NCBI RefSeq assembly: GCF_026151205.1
Contig: NC_087072.1
Location: 15,540,169-15,600,168, forward strand
Origin: Bolinopsis microptera
Taxonomy: Eukaryota > Ctenophora > Tentaculata > Lobata > Bolinopsidae
Direction of reading: 5' to 3'
Length of the DNA stretch: 60,000 bases
Shown piece after piece: positions 1-12,500 of this stretch. Position 1 is the stretch's first letter, and each line of letters starts with the position of its first letter. The notes below the pieces were generated by a model. The model did no database searches. It was given only the letters and a program-made list of their open reading frames with translations, and was not told the DNA's origin. A program made the position numbers and the translations under genes.

Positions 1-599
1 GGTCTAAAGTGTGCCATTTAAATCAAAATAAGCTCATGTTTCTAAAGATTGACTCATTTTGTAACTTATTTTATTTGAACGATACCGTACGTGTTGAATG
101 TAGATGTAATTATCTCAGATGACATTTGGTCACTGCTGATTAATCTCACTTATCCCTCTCAATTGGTCAAAAATATGCAAGGCACGGTGACAGCAAAGCA
201 TTTTTATCATTCTCTGTACAAAAAAAAGTTTTTTTCTCGGAAATTTCTACACAATGATACCAGTAATTTGTAATAGCTTTACCATCAGTGGCTCCGGTAG
301 TTAAATTTGTTATTTTCATGGACAGAGTAAATTTAAGTGGTTAAGATTTAAGTGGTTTTAATGGGACATCATATCGAGCAGAGGGATATTCTCGATCTTA
401 ATTCCCTCGCAAAGTCATGACTGAAGTCAACAAAGCTACTTGGACACTTTAAATAAAGAAGTTATTGTAAAGCAATATATCACATGTTCACCTAAATTAC
501 TATAACGTTGGAACTTAAAAGCAACCGTCTCAATTATACTTGTGTACGTGATAAATCACTACAAACTATAATCAGAAGGTCTGACCTTTTCTTCACACA
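1..599. other. gene-free left edge
   Basis: AT-rich sequence with no convincing exon on either strand. A 60-residue reading frame at 91-273 is low in complexity and has no recognisable domain. The final 60 bases are presumably the 5' untranslated or promoter region of the gene that starts at 600; I see no clear TATA box. Confidence 0.5.
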
Positions 600-1160
600 A
601 TGACTCAGTCAACATTGTTTTGTTTTGTTCTTATTTTTGTCTCCTTCACCGACTCTTGGAATCCATTGCAGGTGGCTTGGAAAGCTCATCCGATAACGCA
701 GGGTGTGTACGAGGAGATAAAATACAGGAAGCGAGTCATGAAACCCCTCAGATTCAAGACAGTGACCACAGTGCCGCGTACAGTGCAATTAGTGTTCATG
801 TATGATCCCGGATCAATAGGTTACCTCAAGTGGAACGAAAAGACCTGGGATGTAGACCTGGGCAGTTGCACGAAAACCAGTAAAATGTGGAACGTTCCAG
901 ATCATCCGGTCAAAGTTTGGGAGGTTACGTGGAAAATGAGGGCTTTGGTCATCAAATGTAACGAGAAAAGGGTATGGAAATACAAGTACGCCAACATACG
1001 GGGCAACTTCTACGATGGGTTTTGCGGGCCCAGATATTCAGAAACTGAAGCGCCATTGAAAAGCATCAGGTTCATTCACACGGCTTTGGAGTTCGTTAGC
1101 GGTGAGCCACCGGAAAGATTTAACGTGCCAGTAGAGTACTACACAAAACATAGAAAATAA
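600..1160 (+). CDS. small secreted protein, function unknown
   Basis: A single-exon frame of 186 residues. It begins with a hydrophobic signal peptide (about residues 1-19, core LFCFVLIFVSF), followed by a mature part rich in Trp, Lys and Arg with cysteines only in the C-terminal two thirds. Visible blocks are W-DVDLGSC near residue 82, VWEVTW then VIKCNEKRVW around 107-125, and FCGPRYSE near 142. The layout (a Trp-rich strand, a buried-looking CN motif, then a Cys-Trp/Tyr loop) resembles beta-sandwich secreted proteins of marine invertebrates that I cannot name. There is no TM segment after the signal peptide and no obvious catalytic motif. It is on the strand opposite the ABC transporter, so it may lie inside or beyond that gene's missing 3' introns. 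Secretion is inferred from the leader; the function is unknown. Confidence 0.65.
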   Translation: MTQSTLFCFVLIFVSFTDSWNPLQVAWKAHPITQGVYEEIKYRKRVMKPLRFKTVTTVPRTVQLVFMYDPGSIGYLKWNEKTWDVDLGSCTKTSKMWNVPDHPVKVWEVTWKMRALVIKCNEKRVWKYKYANIRGNFYDGFCGPRYSETEAPLKSIRFIHTALEFVSGEPPERFNVPVEYYTKHRK

Positions 1161-2012
1161 GACACGAATAATGACCAATTGTCGGGGCAGAGAACTGAAA
1201 CATCTATTGTCAGGAAGGCCCCTTAAGGGCCTAGACACCAAAAAAGTTGTAATAGTTGTGGTGATTGCTCGGCAATTTTATCCGTTATAAATTCAAGGGA
1301 CATACATGTATATGATATGTTCAAATAGTAAGAATAAGAAAGTTAGCTTATAAACGCCTCTAAATTATCAAAACAAAATGAAAAAGTCATAATTTTATAC
1401 CAAATTTTTTCTTAATTTGTTTTCTAACTTCGCCCTGAAGTTTACATTCTCATCCTGTATCACTGTCATTAACTTTATAAATTGTTAAACTAGAAGGCCC
1501 GATAGTCGATACTCGATACAGGTTCTATAACCATAAGTTTTTACCGGTGTGTATTTAATGTTTGAATTTGTAATTGATATTGCTATGTATAACTTGTTTA
1601 GTTTAAAACCGTGTTAATCGTAGAAAAGCGCAGACGTCAAATAATTTTAGGAATTGTGAGATTAAATTCTGTGTTTCAATTTCAAAGGTAGAATAACATC
1701 ATCACACCTCATTGGACTTGGTCAAACACAAGGAAAGATCATGCTCGGTTCTATGATATTCTCCAATATCAATATCTAGTGGACGAATTTGAGAAATAAT
1801 CTCTTCAAATTATCTGTCCTTGACTCCTCTTTCTGTCGTTGTAACCATGGAAACGGCCATTGTAATGACGTCTCCTTATCGCCATTAGGTGAACCGTATC
1901 AGACAGAGCCGTCCGAAATTCTCTTCCGAAATACGTTAATGCGTATGAACAATGAACATGGTAATAAAAACCATGTCTAAATTATAAAGAAATTGTAAGA
2001 CAAAGAGCAGTT
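1161..2012. other. non-coding stretch
   Basis: AT-rich, with no exon that can be joined to the ABC transporter or to the secreted-protein gene. A 63-residue plus-strand frame at 1789-1980 has no domain and ends against the next repeat. Confidence 0.4.
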
Positions 2013-2206
2013 AGTTATATACGCTAATCTAACTGCGTATAATGCGATTACACTATTAATTGCACGAGGCGCAGCCGAGTGGAAATTGATACAATAATCG
2101 CACGAGGCGAAGCCGAGTTCGATTATTGCAGTTATTTTACGAGGCGCAGCCGAGTGCAATAACTGGTGTAATCGTATTATACATGCAGTTAGATTCACGT
2201 ATAACT
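2013..2206. repeat. 194-bp inverted-repeat (MITE-like) element
   Basis: Arms at about 2013-2053 and 2166-2206 are imperfect reverse complements of about 40 bp (left AGTTATATACGCTAATCTAA, right ending in ATAACT). The interior carries three spaced copies of a GC-rich core ACGAGGCGCAGCCGAGT (near 2066, 2102 and 2139; the middle copy has GAAG for GCAG), each flanked by short AT-rich pieces. The core is itself nearly palindromic. No coding capacity. Confidence 0.7.
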
Positions 2207-2229
2207 CCACGCCTCTGATGTTATAACCA

Positions 2230-3389
2230 GTGTAATTAGTTTATAATCGCACCGACTTTGTTGTTATACAGGGTGGGCCTCAAAAGTCTACCCATCCTTA
2301 TCTCTTAAAATTGGAGCAGCTCGCTGAGATCTCACTAATTATTTTATTTCAGAATGAAAAAAGCGCCATAACTTACGTTCTGATTACTATTTTTGATTCA
2401 AATTTTTAGAGAATGTCAATCATAATTAGACACAACTTCGTGCTAAGTTTTGTGTGAGTCTGAGCTTGTCTGACAAAGTTAGCTCCTGAGTGTGCTAGCT
2501 TTAATTTCTCACCCAGAACTGTTTACATTGGTTAATAGAAACCACAAAAAAAAATCCTGGGTAAAAAAATTAAAAAACCACCGATTTATTTATGTTTTAC
2601 CAATTCTATTCACCATGATACATCGCACATTCCATGTAAGAAGAACGATATAAACAAGCAGGAAGGATCATCTGTGATAGTCCTTATCAGTTAAAATATA
2701 GAGAGAATGGAATGTGCGATGGATCCATGTGAATAGAATTGGTAAAACGTGAATAAATCGCTGGTTTTTTAATTTTGTTACCCAGGATTTTTTTTGGTGG
2801 TTTCTATTAACCAATGCAAACAGTTCTGGGTGAGAAATTCAAGCTAGCTCGCTCAGGGGCTAAATTGGTCAAATAAGCTCAGTGAAGCACGCAATCACAC
2901 AAAACTTGCCACAAAGGTTTAGATACTTGTTATTAACATTCTGTGAAATTTAGAAGCAAAAATATTTATCAGAACATAAGTTATGCCACTTTTTGTTTTA
3001 CAAATAATTAGTGAGATCTCAGCCTCATACTGTGTTGTGTTAATGCAATGTAAGGATTGACTTATTCCAAACACAAGGAAAGATGTTGTCCTAAACTATG
3101 AATTTAAATTTATGCCCACAAATTTAATTCGTGCGACCTTAGCACTAACGGTCGCCAAATCTACCTCAGGCAGTTGATTTAAGTCAATACTTGAATCAGC
3201 ACCTCACAGTAGTAAAATACTCGGTTTTAATTAGGTCCTCATTTTACGAGGTACTCTCTCTAACTCTAATTATCTGCCTGAGCCATGATTTACAGCATCT
3301 TTCAGGGAATCAGTGCAATTAGTTTAGTTATCGTACCTAATAAGATTTCGGTCACTCTCAAAACAGTGCAATTAGTTTTGTAATCGCAC
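2230..3389. repeat. dispersed 23-24 bp hairpins, GTGCAATTAG...TAATCGCAC
   Basis: Three copies at 2230-2252, 3313-3336 and 3366-3389 share the stem GTGYAATTA / TAATCGCAC with a 5-6 nt loop. A fourth, in reverse orientation, is at about 2044-2065 inside the neighbouring MITE-like element. They look like solitary terminal hairpins of one mobile family. The coordinates give the span that contains the copies, not a continuous feature. Confidence 0.55.
2323..3022. mobile_element. 700-bp fold-back transposon
   Basis: Two arms of about 312 bp (2323-2634 and 2707-3022) are reverse complements with scattered mismatches and small indels, separated by a loop of about 72 bp. The outer ends read GCTGAGATCTCACTAATTAT on the left and its complement ending in GTGAGATCTCAGC on the right. 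The inner ends meet at CATCGCACATTCCAT / ATGGAATGTGCGATG. No open frame; non-autonomous. A GGGTGGGCCTCAAAAG block just outside the left arm may belong to the true terminus. Confidence 0.8.
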
Positions 3390-3468
3390 CCCCTGGAACA
3401 AAAGCCGGTGCAATTATGGAATTAATAAATGGCCGCCAAAGAGGTCAAAAGTGGAGTTATATTTATAA

Positions 3469-3537
3469 TTGATATAGGTGATATAGGTGATAAAGGTGAT
3501 AAAGGTGATAAAGGTGATAAAAGTGATAAAGGTGATC
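3469..3537. repeat. 9-bp microsatellite (GGTGATAAA)n
   Basis: About seven units of GGTGATAAA, with GGTGATATA variants at the left end. It starts just 3' of the last ABC-transporter exon found in the window, so it is probably intronic. Confidence 0.85.
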
Positions 3538-3550
3538 ACGTGTATAGTAC

Positions 3551-6500
3551 CTTCTCGTGGACCTCAGGTCGATCTCCACATGTGGCGTTTGGAGCTGCTG
3601 TAGGTTCGAAACACGTGTCATAACAAGCCTTGTACCCCCACACCGACTTCCTCTTGTCAGCACAGAACTTCCATTCAAGCTTGTCAAGTCCTTGAAAGGA
3701 TAATAAAAAATTATGCGATTTGTTAGAAAATTGTTTTTGAATCTTGTTTCGAAATCGAGTTTTTAGCTGTTTCTGATAGAATTAGAGCAAGTGATATTAT
3801 CTATCAGTTGGTTTTAGTCTCATATCCTAAATTTGTGTTAACAGTAAACACCACCTGCCCCCTTAAGATTCCAAAGACCATGTTAAGGTGATAGGTGCTC
3901 AAAGTCGGCGAGCAATAGAAAATGTTAGAAGTAAAGTTAAAGATTTTTTTAAAAAACTGGAATAATACAAAATATTATAAAATTATAGAGGGACAAAAAA
4001 GATAAAACTTAAAATGTGATAGGTAAACCAAACCTTGTGCTATACAATCAGGGCACAATTGTATAGCCGGATTGTTGCAGCACCTAATACCGCAGTCACG
4101 TGTTTGCACGTACCAATCCTTCAACCAAAACACCAACTTCTGCAATCTAAAATCCACCTCCAAGCCGTTAAACTTACTGAGATACGACTGTAGGCCAACC
4201 TATCGGGAAACATTTACTCGGGATAATTTCAGATTTTAACGCACCTAAATCAACACAAACTTCTGCAAGTTCAAGAGATTGTTCTAAACAGCAGGTTTCC
4301 TTCAGATACTCCGCCTTGTTTTGGTAGTCCGTTTTGTTTTGCCGCACAGCCTCACCAAGACTGTTTCCGAACAAGTTCTGGGTTTCTAAGTAATCCGTGA
4401 TCGGAGTCTGAAACAGCATGAGATGTAACAAACAGCGATAACGAGCATTTTTAAAAACAGCGAATAGAAATTGAAAAACAGCAACATTAGCAACATTATG
4501 ATAATGTATCAAATCTATTGCACTTAATCGGTCTGAAGAAGCGAAAGACCAAATAAGATCTAAAAGCTTCAGTAAAATTACCGAAAAGTAGTTATCGGTG
4601 TCTCCTGTATCAGTCAAGTCTGCCAGGAAGGCCATTCCTCGCATTCCTTTCCCGGGATAGTCGGTGAGCGTGATAAACCTTGACTCTTCTGCGTCAGGAG
4701 AGGGTGCAGTGTAGACTACCAGTAACCCTGTGGAATTTGTAAAGTTTTGTAAAGTTTAGAGTTTAGAGGTTAGAGTTTAAAGTTTAGCGGTTAGAGGTGA
4801 AAGTTTAGAGGTTAGAGTTTAGAGGTTAGAATTTAGTAAAGTTGTCACGATTTTAGTTGTCACGATTTTAGTTCCGGGGATTGTGATTAACAAAACTTAC
4901 CAAGGACAGCGAATAATAGTGGCAGGATAAGCTGTGCAATGATCGCTTTCTTGTAGCGCATTGAGTTGATGAAGCGTTTTCTGATCATTGCCTCCAGCTG
5001 TTGAACCAGGAGGGTCAAACCAAAGTTAAGCTCTGAAAATATTTCGAGTTTATAAGTAATGAACCAGCGAACAATCGAGGTAATTTTGTGTTAACTTCCA
5101 TCATAATTCGCACTCGGTAGGTCTATCAAAATTTGGCCGCGAATTTCTACAAATATTAAATTTAAAACAATCCCAATATATGATAATACTGACCCTCCGG
5201 TTTAAAGACTTTGAACTGGCGGACATTTCCAGCCAGGTCTTCATCCTGCTTTTCAATCTTGATAGCATCTCCATTTTCAAGTTTTCCATTCTCTAGCAGC
5301 AAGTTCTTCTTATCTTCTTCTTCTTCTCCGACCTGAAGCGATAGATTTGAGCGTCAAACTATCTACTAGCCGTCAGCAATAAACTGCTGACGATTTTTTT
5401 CAAAGTCCATGTCAAAATACGTTTCATAGGACAAGTAAAAACTAAAAATAAAGTGAGCAAACAGGATCCTTACCTTCATGAAGACTTCCTCCATTGTAGT
5501 GAGAGACAAACCAAAACTCTCGATATCAGCCTTATCGTCAAGGTTATCCTCTGTTGATTGAGTGTGGTCAGTTACGAAGTTACAGGTACGTTACACAATA
5601 CAAAGACACCTTACAAAGACACCTTACACAATACGAAACGCAGGTCACAGTTACTTTTTACTCCTGTTCGTTCAAGCGATCGAGCAAACCGGCACAGCAG
5701 GGAAGATCAGAGAGCGATGGTGCTACTCTTGAATACTTCCAAGTCGCGATATAGCGGCAAAGTTATACAAATTGGCAAAGCCCTCTTCTATTTCTCTGAC
5801 ATGGAGCAGGTTTTAGCTTTTTATGAGATTCCAAACCCCTTCGGTCTGTATTACCCGGGGATAGTGCCTATGAAGGTGCCTTGCAACGTGAAACATTTTC
5901 AGCTGGCCTGTTTTCAGCGGAAGCATTTTTACCTGAATCGCGCAGGGCAGACATATTTCTTAATGTTGAAAATTCACTCTCAAGTATATTATCAATATTT
6001 TTGTATTGAGCTTTTATACAACCTGAACCCGGTGTAGGAACGTTTTTAAGTGACGAGAATTTGTCGTCAAATATGTCGTCAGTCTTGATAGTCAGTCTAT
6101 TGACAGTCAGTTCTGATCATACGAAAATGCTTTCTTAGCCTTGCCATAGCAAACCATTACATTAACCAAAAATAAAGTTTTGTCTCAATCAGTTGAAATT
6201 ACAAATTAAGTAATCAGATTTTCAGCCGGGACTGAAAAATAGGAATTTAAAAGTTTTTGAAGTAAAAAAAAGTTGTGTAAAATGTTTACAGGGTATTAAA
6301 GTTTAAAACCTACCTTCAAGTTTCTTGAATAGTGGGACAAAGTTGTCGACTTGATTATCCGGTAATATAAATACAAGCTCACTGCCAACATCACTTATCT
6401 TCTGGGCTGAAGCAACGTGCTTCCTGAACATTAGTTACTATTCCACTGTACATTAGTTTAGTTCCACTGAACATTAGTTACTATTCCACTGAACATTAGT

Positions 6501-9500
6501 TACTACTCTACTGTACATTAGTTACTATTCTACTGAACATTAGTTACTATTCCACTGAACATTAGTTACTATTCTACTGAACATTAGTCACTATTCCACT
6601 GTACATTAGTTACTATTCCACTGAACATTAGTTACTATTCCACTGTACATTAGTTTAGTTCCACTGAACTCAATATTCAAATACAAATAAGTACAATTCA
6701 AAAAGCCACTGAGCAATTCTTTCAAGGCTTCATTCGTGAAAGACATTTAAAATCTAGAACAACACCGAACTTACTTAATGAATTCTTCAACAGCAGGGAC
6801 ATCGCATCCGGGTTTCTTGACCAGAGTCAGATGGTAACCAACACCGTATTTCTTTTTCAAGAACATAGAAGAGCCAGAACAGACGAGTTTACCAGACGCC
6901 ATGATAGCGACACGATCTCCTAAGAAATCTGCTTCGTCCATGTAATGAGTCGTAAGTAGGATCGTTCTACCCTCCTGATAAAATAGTGATTAAATAGTCA
7001 ATAACTAGTGATAAAATAGTGATAAAATAGTGATAAAATAGTGATAAAATAGTGATTAGATATTAATTAAATAGTGATTAAATCGTGAGCATCATTGATT
7101 TTTTCAAGGAATCAGAGATATCGAAAAAGAAATCTTATCACACTTAGAAGCAGAAATAAAATATGATTCTAACCTTGTTTTCGAGAATTAAATCCCAAGT
7201 AGCACGTCTCGCGTAGGGATCCATACCAGCAGTAGGTTCATCCAATATGACCACCTTGGAACCCCCAGCCAACGCGACACCGACACTCAACTTCCTCTTC
7301 ATACCTCCGGATAACTCATCTGCTTTGGTATCCACCTTGTCCTCCAGCTTTAACATTTCCATCATCCTGTACGCTTCTGTCATGATGTCGCCGTCATAGC
7401 CCTGCAGTGAGAGGGGTTTCATAATATGCGCACTTTGTAATGCTAAACAATGGTACGTGACTTACAGTTACCGGTGTTAAAAACAATGATAAGTCACGGG
7501 CAACAGTGTTAAAATCTGTATCTAGCCCTGAAGTTGAAGGAGTTTCTTCAAAACAAATGCGCTCTTCGGACGAAAGATAGAGTAACAGTGTTAAAACGAG
7601 CGTTTAACTCTAAAAGTCTACAATTTAACTTTAATTGAAAATTGCTGAAATTCTTAATAAAAAGAATAGAGCCAACTTCGATAGAATTAAAACGAGCAAT
7701 GTTTGTTGGTATTCCGTCTGACTGTAGTACTTTTTTTGTATCCGGTTCGTAATGAAAAGTGAAGAGGCAGTGTAGTGTTTTAACATTTCGTACCTTGTGA
7801 ATTTTCCTTCAAATGTTTAACTGAGAATCGACTTGATAATGTCATTCTAAAAGTAAGATGGTTTAACATCTACGAAAAGGGCAGCGTATGTTTTTCTATG
7901 ATGAATTATATAATCTAATGTACTAACAGTTTAAAGTTGACCTGAGTATAGGCGCGCCTTGAGATTTGTAGCTAAACTAATTTATGTCAATGCAACACAA
8001 ATATTTATAATAATCATTTTGGGTTTCGCTAGTTTGCTCGTCTTTGCTGAATTTTGTTTATCATTCTTTTGGGTGGTCAAACATGCTCATAAAATCACCA
8101 TGGGACATTGAGATCCCATTTTCCTAAATTTTCTAAAGAACGCAAAATTCTCGCCCCCGGCTCCGCTAGCGTATCTAAGTTTAAACCCCAGCAAAAAGTG
8201 TTGGCAACAGTCCTGCTGAAGTCAACAAATAAAGATGCGGAAAGAAAAAGAGCTGACGTACCTTGAGTCTAATGAAGAAGAGAAGATGCTCCTTGACAGT
8301 GAGCCGATCAAAGAGGACGTTATGTTGAGGGCACATCCCCAGGCTGCCCCTGACCTTGTCCATACTGGTCAGGATGGAGTGCCCGTTTACCAGGGCGTTT
8401 CCGCCGGACGGAGAGAACAGTCCAGTCAACATGGACATTGTCGTCGTTTTTCCTGCATTGTTATTAATTTTTGTCTCATGGGAAGTCTCAGCGAGCGCGA
8501 TTAAGTCATGGTCATTACCATTAACCAGAACATTCCCGTCATAATTTTACCGATATAGTTAACGTTGACACTTGCCTTGTTTCTCAGCTCTTAAGACTTA
8601 CCAGCCCCGTTGTGTCCCAGCAGAGAGGTGATCTGACCTTGATACATATCCAAACTCAACCCATCCACCGCTGTCATCTTCCCCTTGGGAGTCTCGAACC
8701 TCTTCACCAGTCCCTGGATTGATATGCCAACTGTCTTGTGTCTGGGCCTTTTCTCGTGTTGAGCATCTTCCACGTCGATTACAGTGGGAGGTACTGGTAT
8801 ACCGTCACCGTCAACTGGTGGCATACCGTCACCATCCTGCACAAAGTGAGATAAGCATATTATCATTTAATAGACATGCCTTCAGTTTACTTGCTTACTT
8901 GCACAAAATCAAAACGTTCTGTGGAAAAGTGCACAAATGACATCGCTAATCACGCAACCCATGCTACTAATCACGCAACCCATGCTACTAATCACGCATT
9001 ACATGCTACTAAAGGTTGTCCTATGACGTTCCCCTACAATTGAACTAGCTTCACAATTAAGAATTACTCCAAAAACACGTGTGACACATTCAGCGTACAC
9101 CTAAACGTTTAACATTACGAAAATCAAACGAAAATACTGGCGCACATCAATTTGACGGGCGGTCAAAAGAGCTTTACCATTTACCAATGATAATTCCTCT
9201 TTTGCCAGCACAAATCCCGCCTCAGACCAAACACAAGCGATATTCTGCAACGCATGACCCGATGAATTATTATTGCTATTATTAATATGCAGATCAATCA
9301 GATAAGATAATTATGGATCTGATAATCCATTAAGTGCTGCACTAAACAGCTTCATAGTTCTGCTATCAAATGATTGGGTGGACAAGAGAGGCGGATGCCG
9401 GGTGGCTATTATCATCTATCGTTACATTATCGCTTGTTTAAAACCAGGATAATCACAGGCCATCCTCTTGATTCTCCCGAACGTTTCTTTCACTAGTTGT

Positions 9501-12500
9501 CATGGTAATTGTACATTGTTGAGAACTTGCCACTTCATCTGGCAAGATTGACATTATAAGCCAGGCGTGTTTAAATTGTATTTTGAACTTTTAGCAGTTT
9601 AGCAGGTTGAGTTTCGATGACTCCAATTTATTTAGACAGCTTTGGAAATAAGTAGGGAGCCGACCAGACTGAGATAAACGCTTCTGTGACAATTTTACGA
9701 CGTTTGTTCGTTTCGTCATATTTAAAATATCTTAGACTGACGATCTGTAGAAAATGGGCAAGCAGAAGTCTCTTGTAGTTACAGGAGACGGGTACACACA
9801 TTACAAGAGTGTTTACTCGCATCATGCATGATCATTCCCGATCATTGCCTGATCAGATCGGCTTTTAAATTGTTGCTAACAGTTCGAAATATTTTATCAT
9901 CCCAGGATAATACATATGTCTGTTTGTCATAACTGGAGCCGATCTTTATTTTGCTTCATTCCTTCGTTTATGTTATGTCTGCGTCGGATGTAAATTATAA
10001 AGTCAGAAAATATGTTCTTTCAATGCTAAATCTAATCTTAAATATGGTCGCCAAAGCAGACTAGTTTATGTAAATCTATAAATAGTATCCTATTTATCCA
10101 TGTACAAGCAGCTCCGTTTGTTGGAAACTAACACGATTATTCACTATAAGGAGGACGGACAGACCACCAATGGAAAGATGGGTGATATCTGGTCTCCTGG
10201 TAACGACGCTCTATATCCTCACATTAATGGGAAGAGAGGTCTCCTCAGCTGACCTCTCCAGGAGGAACATACCCCGTAACTCAACGCTAGAGCTTGTTGA
10301 AAATGTTAACGCCTCTCTGGACCACACGTTTCAGGGGCTCATAGATATTTCTCAAAACGAGACAATGCAGGAGGTGTACAAGGAGAACGCCAGGCTGGCC
10401 CGGGAGGATGCAATAGTCGATAAAGCCCTCATGATCATCGGGATTGGAGCGGGAGTGATTATTACACTGGGTCTGGCATATTACGCTAAGATGGGTTATT
10501 GTACTTCTGAGGTGTAGAACTCACAGCAGGGGGTAGGCAGTGCTCTTTCTCCCGCAAATGTGTTGATGTAAATAACAGGTTTCAGTTTCCACTTTGGCAT
10601 TACCTCGACTGTTGTCACGAACTAGGGGATGATTGATGATGAGACTCGTGGACATCGCGATTGGGTTTGAAACTGTTGTTAACGATCCGTCAGCTTTATC
10701 TCAGCATGTGCATGGTTCGGTGTTTTATTTTTTACATTTGACCGAGATCATCTACTTACCGGGATGCTACAACGTTAAAGACGTTCACCTTTCGTTAAAT
10801 CGTTCTATAAGAATATGTATGATCCCCCTTCGGTAGATTATTTTGGCACGCTGGTTTGAGGAAGGCTTTTTTAGCAAGGCCCTTCAATACAGAGCGATTG
10901 ACCACAACCCAAACCAAAATAAAACTGCAGATATTCTGCTCATGATAGAAAGATTGTTAGTACAGAGAAAACTAATAACATTGGTTTATATGACATTGGT
11001 TTATACCTGTTTATGTGTTGTCTTATTTTAACAAATGTGTTGTCTTATTTTAACAAATATCTTGATTCTTGACATATATCTTCATGGTTGTATAATTTAT
11101 AAGTTATCATATTTCGAATGGTTATGAAACTAATAACAACATTTAACATGCAATCATGCACCATGGGACACAGCACTACATCAGCGGACAGCATCAATTT
11201 GGTTAAAACATACAAATTTGACAATTTTTCGAAGATACAAAATACTCCATAATAATTCAGTGAACATCACTGTTACACTACCACATTCCCCATCATATAC
11301 ACATATCACAGTGTATTATGAGTGTAACAATTGGTCAAGAAACAAGATCCACATACAAGGTTACCTTTCCATCTTCCACGTGATAGGAGTTAGAAATAAC
11401 AGTTCCGTTCTTGTTGTACTAGAGAACATCCAAAAGTTAGGAGTAACATTAAAATGTTTATAAAATTTAAAATAATGTAGGTACAGCCAATCCCCGATTT
11501 AAAATGACTTGTTGAGTAGGATAATTTGACAACGTTTCCCGGCAAAGCGGTCTTTTGTTTTACACTAATGAACCGCGCTAGGAAGGCTAAGAAATTGATA
11601 TTTGTTCGAGACACGGCAAATCGGGGTTTGGTTGAGTACTCCGTATGGGTTGGAGATAACAAGGCGCTATTTTAACATCACATTATGCTTTAATCATTCT
11701 TATCCTGTTTGACAGCTAATTTTAACTTCTTTGGTAGAAAAGCACAATAAAGGCCAGGAAACAGGATGCAAAAATGAAATATAGACTATTAGACAATGTA
11801 TAATGAACAAATACAATGTAAATTGTACATGGTACATTGTTAGAGTGCACGTGGGCGCTCTACTTATGATACACCTGATATGTCTAACAACCCGGTGCGT
11901 GTGAGTATTGACATGAACGCTCTACAAAGTACACTCACAACCTGACTTCCTGAACTGTTAGGGTTCAACACGGCCGCTATATTACGGGAGGCATTACAGC
12001 GCACAATCAGCTAACATGTACTAAAGGAGAGGGTTCAACTGCGGGCTGTAAAAAGTAAAGTTTATAGCAGGGCATGCGTTTTTCAGAGAGAAAATATGTG
12101 GATAATCGAATGAACAAAAACACTTAAACGTTGATCAAACTAAAAGTAAATTTAATTTTGGATTTTAAGGCTGGTGCTTCTTTAACAATAATTTCGCCGC
12201 GGTTAAACCACGCACGATCTATTTTCCCTACGACACGATGTACTTGTATTTTGTACCATTAATTCTTTCGAGTGAAAAGAGTGACTGGAAAAAATAATAA
12301 ACGAGTGGGATTCGCGCATGGTAAAAATTGACGATTTATTTGACCAATGTAGCGCCGCGCGCATCAACAATAAATGAATCCAGAAAATTGCGGAAAATAA
12401 CTTTGCGAAGGAGGAACTTCACTGTAATTAATTAACACGTGGCTAGCGTCGCGCGCAGCATAACAGACGCTTCCAATACACACAATTATAGGGGAGTGGT

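Larger units (their letters stand above)
6775..8836 (-). other. NBD1 coding block of the ABCA transporter
   Basis: Four exons encode the first ATP-binding cassette. Exon 8602-8836 carries the linker and the start of Walker A (GHNGAG, split after the first base of the next Gly codon). Exon 8262-8452 completes it ([18 protein letters not shown]) and has the Q-loop [14 protein letters not shown]. Exon 7174-7401 holds the signature [13 protein letters not shown], Walker [14 protein letters not shown] and the D-loop. Exon 6775-6974 has the H-loop TTHYMDEAD. All catalytic residues are present, so NBD1 should bind and hydrolyse ATP. Two short DG-rich repeats (DGDGMPPV / DGDGIPVP) precede the cassette. 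Confidence 0.95.

Noticed and set aside
1-3550. Possible further ABCA exons (TMD2 end, NBD2)
   Set aside because: No Walker, signature or TM segment found on the minus strand; they must lie outside the window.
3463-3687. 74-codon minus-strand frame
   Set aside because: Wrong frame of the ABCA exon 3551-3690 plus translation of the 9-bp repeat.
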